DNA of 64,000 nucleotides from Methylobacterium sp. J-088 (GTDB lineage: Bacteria; Pseudomonadota; Alphaproteobacteria; Rhizobiales; Beijerinckiaceae), in contig NZ_JAKSYH010000032.1 of assembly GCF_022829295.1 (NCBI RefSeq), forward strand, positions 1 through 64,000. The letters run 5' to 3'. The notes beneath the pieces are model-generated. The model worked only from the letters and a program-made list of their open reading frames with translations. It was not told the origin of the DNA and made no database searches. The position numbers were made by a program, and so were the translations under genes. Below are positions 52,941 to 61,006 of the stretch, piece by piece (positions within the stretch are counted from its first letter, which is position 1; each line of letters opens with the position of its first letter).

Positions 52941-53279
52941 TCAGTTCGACGCCAGGAAGAACCATTTCTCCGGCTCGAATCGGATCACCTTGCCCGCGAA
53001 TTTTTCGTAGAACTCCGGCACCGTGTTGAACACAATTTCGCGGCCCAAGAGTATCTGGATGCCGTGTGCGATTCTTTGCCGTTCGGAGACACTGAAGAAA
53101 CTCACGACGACGTGGCTCCAGGATCGTCCGTCGTTCAAGATCGTTCTGCCCCAGCTGATCACGGGGACATCGGCTTTGTCGTCGAATTGGCTATCCCAGA
53201 ACTGTCGTATGCGCTCGATCTCGTCCCAGGCTGCCGGAGAAATCGTGAAGTTGACGGGGAGGATCGGCTCATCCGACAT
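52941..53279 (-). CDS. Hypothetical protein, 112 residues
   Basis: Predicted mixed alpha/beta soluble protein with hydrophobic-strand patterns such as DVPVISWGRTIL, SHVVVSFFSV and REIVFNTVPEFYEKFAGKVI. No family recognised. I choose the ATG at 53279 (MSDEPILPVNF) because further upstream the in-frame sequence is Arg/Ser-rich. Base composition is slightly lower in GC than the neighbours, which may point to recent acquisition. It is not coupled to neighbouring genes. Confidence 0.6.
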   Translation of the reverse strand: MSDEPILPVNFTISPAAWDEIERIRQFWDSQFDDKADVPVISWGRTILNDGRSWSHVVVSFFSVSERQRIAHGIQILLGREIVFNTVPEFYEKFAGKVIRFEPEKWFFLASN

Positions 53280-53454
53280 GGGCTCGCACCGTTCCGAATC
53301 GCCATCGAGAATTGGCAAGCTTCCCGGAAGATCTTGGCCGTGTCCATGATGTCGTACGCTTGACCGGCGTGAGCGCGATCTCGCGGCCGCATGCGGGCTT
53401 CGCTCGCTTGGGGATACGGCTCCTGTTTGCCTTCGTCGACTGACACCGCCCGCC

Positions 53455-53550
53455 CCGTTATCACGAGCGGAGCGAAGTGACCCAGGGCTGCGCAACCTCG
53501 GAGGACGTGGCGCGCCACGGGATTGCTTCGCTCCGCTCGCAAAGACGGCG
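53455..53550. repeat. Dispersed inverted repeat, copy 2
   Basis: Ends CCGTTATCACGAGCGGAGCG and GCTTCGCTCCGCTCGCAAAGAC are inverted copies of each other. Together they form a hairpin around a 45-bp centre containing GTGACCCAGG. It is the same family as 43875-43968 and lies just beyond the stop of the 93-residue hypothetical gene at 53552. Confidence 0.75.
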
Positions 53551-53551
53551 C

Positions 53552-53833
53552 CTAAATCTCCCCCCGCGCATCCTCGATCAGCTGCGCCAGCCCGGCATCG
53601 ACCTCATCCGCCAGCATCTTCCGCTCCGCGTCGGTCAGATCCTTCGCCCAGGTGGTGCCGCCAAAACCCTCCGCGCAGCGCGCCCGCTCGGAGGCGATGT
53701 AGGCCTCGGTCTCGGCGGGGCGCGTCTTCATGGCGTGGACCATGCCGAACCACGCCGCCCGTTCCACCACCGCCAGCCGCGCCCGCAGGCGGATCGCCAC
53801 CGCCTTGTCGGCATCGATACCTGCATCGCTCAT
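53552..53833 (-). CDS. Small hypothetical protein translationally coupled to the hybrid kinase
   Basis: 93-residue soluble protein, mainly helical, with VAIRLRARLAVVERAAWFGMVHAMKTRPAET, two cysteine-free helices and an acidic C-terminal helix (LADEVDAGLAQLIEDARGE). Its ATG region overlaps the stop of the histidine kinase gene by 4 bases, so it is probably made with the kinase and may be a partner. No family recognised. Confidence 0.68.
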   Translation of the reverse strand: MSDAGIDADKAVAIRLRARLAVVERAAWFGMVHAMKTRPAETEAYIASERARCAEGFGGTTWAKDLTDAERKMLADEVDAGLAQLIEDARGEI

Positions 53834-56238
53834 GGCCTGTCCCCCGTCTCCTGCTCGGCGAGCCGCGCGATCAGTCCCTGGAGTTGTCCCGGCACCGGCT
53901 CGTTCGCCGAACGCGCGTAGAGCACCCGCAGTTGCCGGCCGATCTCGGCGAGACTCATGGAGCCCTTGGCGATCACCCGGTCGGCCTGCCGGGTCAGGCT
54001 CTCCTTCTCGGCATGGGTGATCTCCTTGGCCGTGAGCACCACCACCGGCACGTCGCCGTCGGGCCGGGTGCGCAAAGCCCGCAGGAAGCCGAACCCGTCC
54101 ATCTCGGGCATCATCAGATCGAGCAGGATCAGGCTCGGCCGTGCCTGGCTGAACCGCTCCAGGGCGATCCGGCCGTTCTCCGCCTCGTCGACGGTCCAGC
54201 CCTCGCGACCGAGCGACCGGCGCAGGCGTTCGCGGGCATCCGCGTCGTCGTCGACCACGAGGATACGGGCCTCGTCCGGCGCCGCGGGCCGGTAGCGCTC
54301 CATCAGGCCCTTGAGCCTGTCCCAGTTGATCGGTTTGACGAAGTAGTCGGTGGCGCCGAGCGCTTGGCCGAGGCCCTGCTCGGCCACCACCGAGGTCATG
54401 ATGACCGGCGTGCCGGCGAGGTCGGGGTCGTTGCGCACCGCGTGCAGAACCGCCCAGCCGTCCATGCGCGGCATCTCGACATCGAGCAGGATCGCCCGGG
54501 GCTTCAGGGCCCGCGCCAGCGTCAGGCCGGCGCGGCCATCGTTGGCGCTGCGGACATGGAAGCCCTCGCGTTCCAGAAAGCGCTGGAGGAGTTCCCGGGC
54601 GGCCGGGTCGTCGTCGACCAGCAGGACCGTCTCGTGCTGCTCGTGCGGTTCGATCGCGTGGGCCTCGGCCTCGGCGAGCGGCGCGTCCTCGGGGGCGAGC
54701 GTCGCGGGCAGGCGGATCGTGAAGGTCGAGCCCGCGCCCGGGTTGCTGGTGACGGCGATATCGCCGCCCATCGTCCGGCAGAAGGCGCGGGTGATGCTGA
54801 GCCCCAGGCCGGTGCCGCCGAACTGGCGGGTGGTCGATTCATCGGCCTGCACGAAGCGCTCGAACAGGCGCCCGATCTGCTCCTCGCTCATGCCGATACC
54901 GGTATCGGCGATCGCGAAGGACAGCCAGTCGGCCCCGTCCTCAATGTGACGGCGCACCGTGAGGGTGATGGTTCCCTGCTCGGTGAACTTGGCCGCGTTG
55001 CCGATCAGGTTCAGCAGGCACTGGCGGATCTTGGTCTGGTCCTGGTGCATCGAGCCGAGTTCGGCCCCCGCCCCCGCGCCCGCATCCAGAACGAAGCGGT
55101 TGCCCTTCTTCTCCACCAGGGAGCCGGTGGAATCAGTGACGTCCTGGAGCAGATCCGCGACCGCGAAGGTCTCGGCCGAGGCGGTCATGCGGCCGGCCTC
55201 GATCTTCGAGATGTCAAGTACGTCGTTGATCAACGACAGCAGGTGGCGGGCCGCCGCCTCGATCTTGCGCAGGTCCGGCAGGAGGGCAGCTTGGCCGATA
55301 TCCTCCAGTTCCTCGCCGAGCATCTCGGAATAGCCGATCACCGCCGAGAGCGGCGTGCGCAGTTCATGGCTCATGTTGGCGATGAACTGGCTCTTGGCGA
55401 GGTTGGCGGCCTCAGCGGCTTGGCGCGCGCGCTCCACCGCCTCCTCGGCTTCCTTACGTTCGGTGACGTCGATGCAGGTGCCGACCCATTCCCGCAACGA
55501 GCCGTCCTCGGCGAGCACCGGGACGCCGCGCACCTCCATGGTCCGCCAGATGCCGTCGTGACGGCGCAGGCGGTACTCGACCTCGTAGGTCGCGCGGGCC
55601 TCCACGCAGGCCGCCCAGGTATCCGCGGCGTGGCCGCGGTCGTCGGGATGGACCGCATCGAGCCAGCCCCAGCCCTGGTAGGCCTCCTCGGTCTGCCCGG
55701 TGTAGATGCTCCAGCGGACCTGCGGCGGAATCAGCTCGCCTGCGGCGTTGGTGTTCCAGATCACGGCCGCGGAGGCGTCCACCAGCGCGCGGAAGCGTTG
55801 CTCCGAATGGCGCAGGCGCTCCTCGATGGCGCGGCGGCCGGAGATGTCGGTGTTGGTCCCGTACCAGCGCAGGACCCGCCCGGATGCGTCGCAATGAGGC
55901 CGGGCCTTCGACAGGAACCAGCGGTAGATCCCGTCCTGGCCCCGCAGGGGGAAGGTGTCTTCCCATACGCCGCCGAGGGCGATCGCGGCCTGATAGCGCT
56001 CCGTCACCGCGGCCTCGTGATCGGGGTGGTGGACGGACCGCCAGCCCCAGCCGCGCATCTCCTCAAGCGAAGTGCCGGTATAGTCGTACCAGCGCTGATT
56101 GTACCAGATGATCGTGCCGTCGGCCTCGGCGATCCAGGCGAGCTGCGGCAGCGTCTCGGCGAGGATCCGGTAATCGGCATCCGTGACGGCCTCGGCGCCG
56201 CCCTCTCTTTCGCTCATCGGCTGCGCATCATCCCTCAT
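53830..56238 (-). CDS. Hybrid sensor histidine kinase, PAS-PAS-HisKA-HATPase-REC-REC
   Basis: About 802 residues, with no membrane segment, so a cytosolic sensor. Two PAS domains (about 20-135 and 145-262) read YNQRWYDYTG and VHPDD-type motifs. The HisKA phosphoacceptor is His291 in FIANMSHELRTPLS. The HATPase N, G1 and G2 boxes are NLIGNAAKF, ADTGIGM and GGTGLGLSI. Two receiver domains carry acceptors Asp586 (ILLDVEMPRMDGW) and Asp707 (LLDLMMPEMDGF). I choose the ATG at 56238; an alternative is 56217. No cognate regulator gene is adjacent, and the 93-residue gene overlaps its end. Confidence 0.9.
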   Translation of the reverse strand: MRDDAQPMSEREGGAEAVTDADYRILAETLPQLAWIAEADGTIIWYNQRWYDYTGTSLEEMRGWGWRSVHHPDHEAAVTERYQAAIALGGVWEDTFPLRGQDGIYRWFLSKARPHCDASGRVLRWYGTNTDISGRRAIEERLRHSEQRFRALVDASAAVIWNTNAAGELIPPQVRWSIYTGQTEEAYQGWGWLDAVHPDDRGHAADTWAACVEARATYEVEYRLRRHDGIWRTMEVRGVPVLAEDGSLREWVGTCIDVTERKEAEEAVERARQAAEAANLAKSQFIANMSHELRTPLSAVIGYSEMLGEELEDIGQAALLPDLRKIEAAARHLLSLINDVLDISKIEAGRMTASAETFAVADLLQDVTDSTGSLVEKKGNRFVLDAGAGAGAELGSMHQDQTKIRQCLLNLIGNAAKFTEQGTITLTVRRHIEDGADWLSFAIADTGIGMSEEQIGRLFERFVQADESTTRQFGGTGLGLSITRAFCRTMGGDIAVTSNPGAGSTFTIRLPATLAPEDAPLAEAEAHAIEPHEQHETVLLVDDDPAARELLQRFLEREGFHVRSANDGRAGLTLARALKPRAILLDVEMPRMDGWAVLHAVRNDPDLAGTPVIMTSVVAEQGLGQALGATDYFVKPINWDRLKGLMERYRPAAPDEARILVVDDDADARERLRRSLGREGWTVDEAENGRIALERFSQARPSLILLDLMMPEMDGFGFLRALRTRPDGDVPVVVLTAKEITHAEKESLTRQADRVIAKGSMSLAEIGRQLRVLYARSANEPVPGQLQGLIARLAEQETGDRP

Positions 56239-56267
56239 CCGCCCCGAAGGGCCCGTACCGGTATGCC

Positions 56268-57164
56268 TTATACACGCATCGCGTCCGGATCCGACCGCAC
56301 TGGCGCGGAGACTGGATTGCGCCGGCCCCGGAGGGCATCGATCGTGTAGAGGACGAGTGCCACCCAGATCAGGGCCAGCATCAGGGCGCGGTGCGGCTCC
56401 ACGCGCTCGCCGTAGGCTAACACGCTGAGGCCGAGGAGGCAGGTCGGGGTGACGTATTGCAGCAGGCCGAGGGTGGTGAGGCGCAGCCGCACCGCCGCGG
56501 CGGCGAACCAGATCAGCGGCAGGGCGGTTGTGAGCCCCGTCAGCATCAGGAGCGCGCGGCCTGCGGACTCCGCAGGCAGGAACGGCTCGGGCGTGAGGAC
56601 GAGCCACACGACCGCCGCCGGCAGGAGCAGCAGGGTCTCGACCAGGAAGCCGACCAACGCGTCGACCCCGACGATCTTCCGGACGAGCCCGTAGAGCGCG
56701 AAGGACACCGCCAGCGACAGGGACATGAGCGGCAGCTCGCCCGCCCAGATCACTGCGACCCCGACGCCGGCTGCCGCGACCGCGACGGCTGCCGCCTGCA
56801 TCGGCCGCAGGCGCTCGCCGAGCACCACGCGCGCGAGCGCCACGCTGACCAGCGGGTTGATGTAGTAGCCGAGGCTCGCGTCGAGCAGATGCCCGCTGCT
56901 GACCGCGTAGAGGTAGATCAACCAGTTCACGCCGATCATCGCGGCCGAGAGCAGAAGCAGGGCGTGGCGCGGGCGCAGGGGCAGCGGCAGGATGAGGCGG
57001 TGGCGCGCCGCCAGGATCAGGGCCAGGGTGCCGGCGAACAGGCTCGACCAGACGATGCGCTCGGCCAGGATGTGGTTCGGGCTGTAGGCCCCGAGCAACC
57101 GGAAGTGGATGGGGACCACCAGGCCCCAGCTCAGATAAGCGGCGAGCGCGTAGACGAGGCCCAC
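56268..57164 (-). CDS. EamA-family transporter, RarD-like
   Basis: 298-residue membrane protein with ten predicted helices in two EamA repeats. The first repeat starts GLVYALAAYLSWGLVVPIHFRLL, the typical RarD opening. VNWLIYLYAVSSGHLLDASLGYYINPLVSVALA (about 79-110) is the strongest family match. RarD relatives are DMT-superfamily exporters or permeases whose natural substrates are mostly unproven. It is 30 bp after the hybrid kinase region on the same strand and is otherwise alone. Confidence 0.88.
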   Translation of the reverse strand: MGLVYALAAYLSWGLVVPIHFRLLGAYSPNHILAERIVWSSLFAGTLALILAARHRLILPLPLRPRHALLLLSAAMIGVNWLIYLYAVSSGHLLDASLGYYINPLVSVALARVVLGERLRPMQAAAVAVAAAGVGVAVIWAGELPLMSLSLAVSFALYGLVRKIVGVDALVGFLVETLLLLPAAVVWLVLTPEPFLPAESAGRALLMLTGLTTALPLIWFAAAAVRLRLTTLGLLQYVTPTCLLGLSVLAYGERVEPHRALMLALIWVALVLYTIDALRGRRNPVSAPVRSDPDAMRV

Positions 57165-57272
57165 GGTGTTCTCCCGGGCGACCCGGTCGAGGGGCCGGAT
57201 GTCGGGGCTTTAACCCGGGTGGGGGGACGGCGTCAGTGGGACGGATGCAGGGCTGCCATCAGGGAGGTGGCG

Positions 57273-59006
57273 TCACGCCGCCCGGATCGTGGCGAGGAAG
57301 CGCCGGACCTCGTCGCCGAGATCCTCCGACTGGCGCGCCAGCGCGGACGTGGCCGCGAGAACCTGATGGGCCGCCGCACCGGTCGCCTCCGAGGCCTCGG
57401 CGACGCCCGCCATGTTGCTGGTGACTTCGCTGGTGCCGGTGGCGGCCTGGGTGACGTTGCGCACGATCTCCTGCGTGGCCGCCCCCTGCTGCTCGACCGC
57501 GGCCGCGATCGAGGTGGCCACCGCGTCGATCTCGCGGATCCGCGCCGTTATCGTGGCGATGACCGAGACCGCCTGTCCGGTCGCCCCCTGGATCTGGCCG
57601 ATCTACTCCGAGATCTCCCCCGTCGCCCGGGCCGCCTGGGCGGCGAGTTCCTTGACCTCGCCCGCCACGACGGCGAAGCCGCGTCCCGCCTCGCCGGCGC
57701 GGGCCGCCTCGATCGTGGCGTTGAGCGCCAGCAGGTTGGTCTGGCTCGCGATGGCGGCGATCAGCTCGACCACGGCGCCGACTTTGCCGGCGGCGGTGCT
57801 GAGGTCCTGCACCAGGGCTGCGGTCCGATCGGCCTCCGCGACGGCGTTCTGGGCGAGCGCGGCGGAGCCGCTGACCTGCCGCCCGATCTCCAGCACCGAG
57901 GAGCCCAGCTCCTCGGCCGCGCTCGCCACCGTGTTGACGTTGGCGGCGGCCTCCTCGGCGGCGGCCGCCACATGGGTCGAGCGATCGGCGGTCCGCGCGG
58001 CGGTGTCGGTCATGGTCCGGGCGGTGGCCTGCAGGGTGGCGACCGAGGCCGAGACAAGGCCGATGATCCGGCCGACCGTCGCCTCGAAGCCGTCGGCGAA
58101 GGTCAGCAGCGTCCGGCTGCGATCGGCGGCGGCCGCCGCGTCGGTCACCCGCTTGGTCTCCGCCTGCTCGGCCGCCTTGTGGGAGACCAGGGCCTTGATG
58201 CCTTCCACGGCTTTGCCGATGGCGCCGATCTCGTCCCCGCGCCGGGCCTCCGGAACCTCCGTGCTCAGCTCCCCCTCCGACATGGCCTGCAGGGCAGCCG
58301 TCAGACGGCCGAGCGGACGCGTGACGCCGAGATTCGTCACCATCAAGCCGACCAGAATGCTGACCGCAATGCCGGCCGCCGACAGGCCGATTACCCAGAG
58401 CAGGGTCGACCGGATGTCGGAGCTGAGCGTCGCCGAGCCCGTCTCGATCGCGGCTCCCAGATCGTTCGTGAAGGCGTCGAGTTCAGCGAACAATGTCGTC
58501 TGCAGAGGATCAACCTTCTTGTGGGCGAGGGTCAGCGCCTGGGCGCTCATGCCCTTCTTGACCATGGCGCACATCTCGCCGGTGAACTTGGCGTAGGTAT
58601 CGAGCAGCTCGGCGATCCGTTCGGTCCGGTCGTGGAAGGCCGCCGGCGCGTTTCGGCGCACGCCGTCAGTGAGCTTGCCGGCCTCACCCGGAAGCGACTC
58701 GAAGGCCGCGCCAATCCGGTCGGACTCGTCCGGATCGGCCTCGCCGAGGGCGCGGAAGGCCACGTAGCTCATCTGATAGACAGTGCGGCCGAGGCGCGCC
58801 GCCATCGTGGCGGCGGTGGCATCGCGGCCGAGATAGGTGCTGTAGGTCGCGTCGGCAGCGACCATCCGCTTTGAAATATAATACAAATAATCGAATGAAT
58901 TCGCGGCGATGAAGGCGAAGGCGAATGCAATCTTCAGTGATATATAATTTCTAAGCAAACGATTCACGGCCAAGTCTCCGAGAAAGTCTATGCTTATATC
59001 CCGCAC
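57273..59006 (-). pseudogene. Methyl-accepting chemotaxis protein split by an in-frame TAG
   Basis: A 578-codon gene whose one internal stop (TAG at 57603-57605) follows residue 467. Before it come a transmembrane helix (about 22-42), a periplasmic four-helix sensor (about 45-195), a second membrane helix (about 200-222), a HAMP domain (about 225-270) and most of the signalling coiled coil including the tip ([20 protein letters not shown]). After the TAG the same frame continues as IGQIQGATGQAV and ends RRFLATIRAA. The canonical GEIS.QIGQIQ pattern has Gln here, so a CAG to TAG change explains the break. Bacterial readthrough or an assembly error are alternatives. Confidence 0.85.
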
Positions 59007-59313
59007 ATTAAAGAAGTCGATAACAATTCTGCGCCTTGATAGGCGTTGGATCGAAAGCGGGACAGTCTCGATGGGATCTCTATTCAGCGATGCAGAAAGA
59101 TCAATTCGTACAATTTTTAGTCATGGATCTGGTTTCGCGAAAGTCGTGCGAAACACCACATCTGACCACCGCGCGATCTGCTTTTGCCGACACGCTGATC
59201 GATGCGCGGATCGCGCTCGCCCACGCGACGATGCCCTCGCGAATCGGGTGCCGCTGGACGAGGCTACGATCGGGGCGCGGGCTTCGTGCGATCTACCGGA
59301 GCGTGTGGTCCAG
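59007..59313. other. AT-richer intergenic region before the chemoreceptor
   Basis: About 300 bases upstream of the minus-strand chemoreceptor start, including the AT-rich stretch around 59000-59130 that should hold its promoter. No supportable gene; short frames lack ribosome-binding sites. The convergent flavoprotein gene ends at the right side. Confidence 0.35.
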
Positions 59314-59916
59314 TCAGGGCGCGAGCCACGTCCCGCACCAGCTGGATTCGTTTCTGCTCCACGCCGCCCGGCGATGGCCGCGGCGGTCGAGGTAGAGGAA
59401 CTCCAGCCGCTCGGCCCGAAGCAGCACGGCGGCGAAATGCGGCCGGCCGACCGTAGCGGCGGCGGTCTCGTCCGGCATCGTGTAGGCGTCCCCCGCCGGC
59501 AGTGTGGTCCCGGGTCCGGGCTCGGCCCCGTAGCAGACCCGGCTCATCGCCCGCGATCCGGTCCAGGCCGCCTCCGCCACGGCATCGTCGGTGTGGAGGG
59601 TGGCATGCCCCTCCACGCGGATCTGGGTCTTGGCCGCCACATCGTACGCCATGAGCGCGCAGGCGGGGTTCACGGCGATCTCGGCTGCCTTGTCGGACCG
59701 GCGATCGCAGTGGAACCGGAGGGTGCCGGTCTCCGGATCGGCTTCGCGCAGCACCACGGTGCGCAGCCGCGGCGCGCCATCCGGGCCGAGCGTCGCCAGC
59801 GCCGGCAGGTGGAACCCGCTGCGCCCCAAAGCGGCGCCCTCGGCGAGGAGCCGCCAGAGTTCGGCGAAGCTGGCATCACGGTCGTCGTAGAACGCCGGCA
59901 GCGGCGGGCGGGTCAT
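59314..59916 (-). CDS. Pyridoxamine-5'-phosphate oxidase-like FMN protein
   Basis: 200-residue split-barrel flavoprotein of the Alr4036/PNPOx-related type. GFHLPALATLGPDGAPRLRTVVLREADPE (about 34-62) and LRFHCDRRSDKAAEIAVNP (about 66-84) are the FMN-binding strands. ALMAYDVAAKTQIRVEGHA and LEFLYLDRRGHRRA complete the fold. It is not a canonical PdxH (wrong length and C-terminus). The ATG at 59916 overlaps the LAB_N gene stop by 4 bases, so it is the last member of an envelope-glycan operon; why a flavoprotein is there is unclear. Confidence 0.82.
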   Translation of the reverse strand: MTRPPLPAFYDDRDASFAELWRLLAEGAALGRSGFHLPALATLGPDGAPRLRTVVLREADPETGTLRFHCDRRSDKAAEIAVNPACALMAYDVAAKTQIRVEGHATLHTDDAVAEAAWTGSRAMSRVCYGAEPGPGTTLPAGDAYTMPDETAAATVGRPHFAAVLLRAERLEFLYLDRRGHRRAAWSRNESSWCGTWLAP

Positions 59917-60245
59917 GCCGCGCCCCGTTTTCGCTGCCGCTCGCGGAAAATCAAAGCGAGGTTTCGCAGATAGATGCCGGTGGACAGGCTCTGGCCGATG
60001 ATGATCACCGGTTCGCGCCGGACGAAGCCGTAGACCAGGGTCATCAGCCCGCCGAGGATCGACAGGAACCAGAACGACAGCGGCATCACGCTCCGCCCTG
60101 CCCGCTCGCTGGCGATCCATTGCAGGATGAAGCGCGAGCCGAACACCACCTGGGCGACGATGCCGAACACCAGCCAGAAATCCATCCGGGTGACGAACAC
60201 GTCGTAGAAATAGTCCGGCAGATCGTGGGCGAGCTGGATCAGCAT
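59913..60245 (-). CDS. Lipid A biosynthesis N-terminal domain (LAB_N) protein
   Basis: 110-residue protein with three membrane helices: DFWLVFGIVAQVVFGSRFILQWIASER (about 22-48), VMPLSFWFLSILGGLMTLVYGF (about 53-74) and PVIIIGQSLSTGIYLRNLALI (about 79-99). The WIASER and PLSFW motifs are the LAB_N family signature; these proteins accompany GT2/GT39 pairs that modify lipid A or glycans. The ATG at 60245 overlaps the glycosyltransferase stop by 7 bases. Confidence 0.88.
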   Translation of the reverse strand: MLIQLAHDLPDYFYDVFVTRMDFWLVFGIVAQVVFGSRFILQWIASERAGRSVMPLSFWFLSILGGLMTLVYGFVRREPVIIIGQSLSTGIYLRNLALIFRERQRKRGAA

Positions 60246-61006
60246 CCGACGTCCTGGTCTGCCGGCGTCCCGGCGGGCGCGGCGATTTCTTCCGGGTGCG
60301 GGTCGGCGCGCTTGCGCCGGATCAGCCACCAGACGCCCGCCAGATCGAGCAGCCCGACCCAGAGGCGGTCGAACAGCCCGTAATTCGAGACTCCCGTCAG
60401 CCGCGGCCGGTCGACCACGTCGCGGTGGACCACGGCAAAGCCTTCCCGGGCCACGAGCGCCGGCATGAACCGGTGCAGGGCGTCGAAATAGGGCAGCCGC
60501 AGATAGACGGCGCGGCGAAAGACCTTGAGGCCGCAGCCGGTATCGCGGGTGGAATCCTTCAGGATGCGCCCACGCACGCCGTTGGCGATCCGCGATTGGA
60601 GCATCTTGAACGGCCCGTCCTTGCGCCCGCGCCGCTGGCCCTGGGCGAGCCCGGTTCCGGGACCGGCCGCATCGAGGGCTTCGAGCAGGATCGGGATGAA
60701 GGCCGGATCGTTCTGGCCGTCGCCGTCGAGGGTCGCGACGGTCTCGCCGCGCGCCGCCAGGACGCCGCTGCGGACGGCAGCGGACTGACCGCCGCCCCTT
60801 GTATGGCGCAGCACCCGGAACCAGGGTCGCCCTGCCCGCGCCGTCGCCAGCGCCGCCGGGGTGGCATCGGTGGAGCCGTCATCGACGCAGATCAACTCGA
60901 AGGCGAGGCCCACGCAGGCAGCCTCGATCTCGGCCACCAGTGGCGCGACGTTGCCGGCCTCGTTGCGCATCGGCACGACGACGCTGAGACGGGGGAACTC
61001 GCTCAC
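60239..61006 (-). CDS. Family 2 polyprenyl-phosphate glycosyltransferase
   Basis: 255-residue GT2 of the DPM1/ArnC type that makes a polyprenyl-phosphate sugar donor. LSVVVPMRNEAGNV starts the fold, CVDDGSTDATPAAL (about 40-53) and LDGDGQNDP (about 93-101, DXD) bind the nucleotide and metal, and STRDTGCGLKVFRR is the acceptor-side block. A GTG start at 61006 overlaps the GT39 stop by 4 bases (GTGA). There is no C-terminal membrane helix pair as in ArnC; the adjacent LAB_N protein may supply the membrane part. Confidence 0.9.
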   Translation of the reverse strand: MSEFPRLSVVVPMRNEAGNVAPLVAEIEAACVGLAFELICVDDGSTDATPAALATARAGRPWFRVLRHTRGGGQSAAVRSGVLAARGETVATLDGDGQNDPAFIPILLEALDAAGPGTGLAQGQRRGRKDGPFKMLQSRIANGVRGRILKDSTRDTGCGLKVFRRAVYLRLPYFDALHRFMPALVAREGFAVVHRDVVDRPRLTGVSNYGLFDRLWVGLLDLAGVWWLIRRKRADPHPEEIAAPAGTPADQDVGC

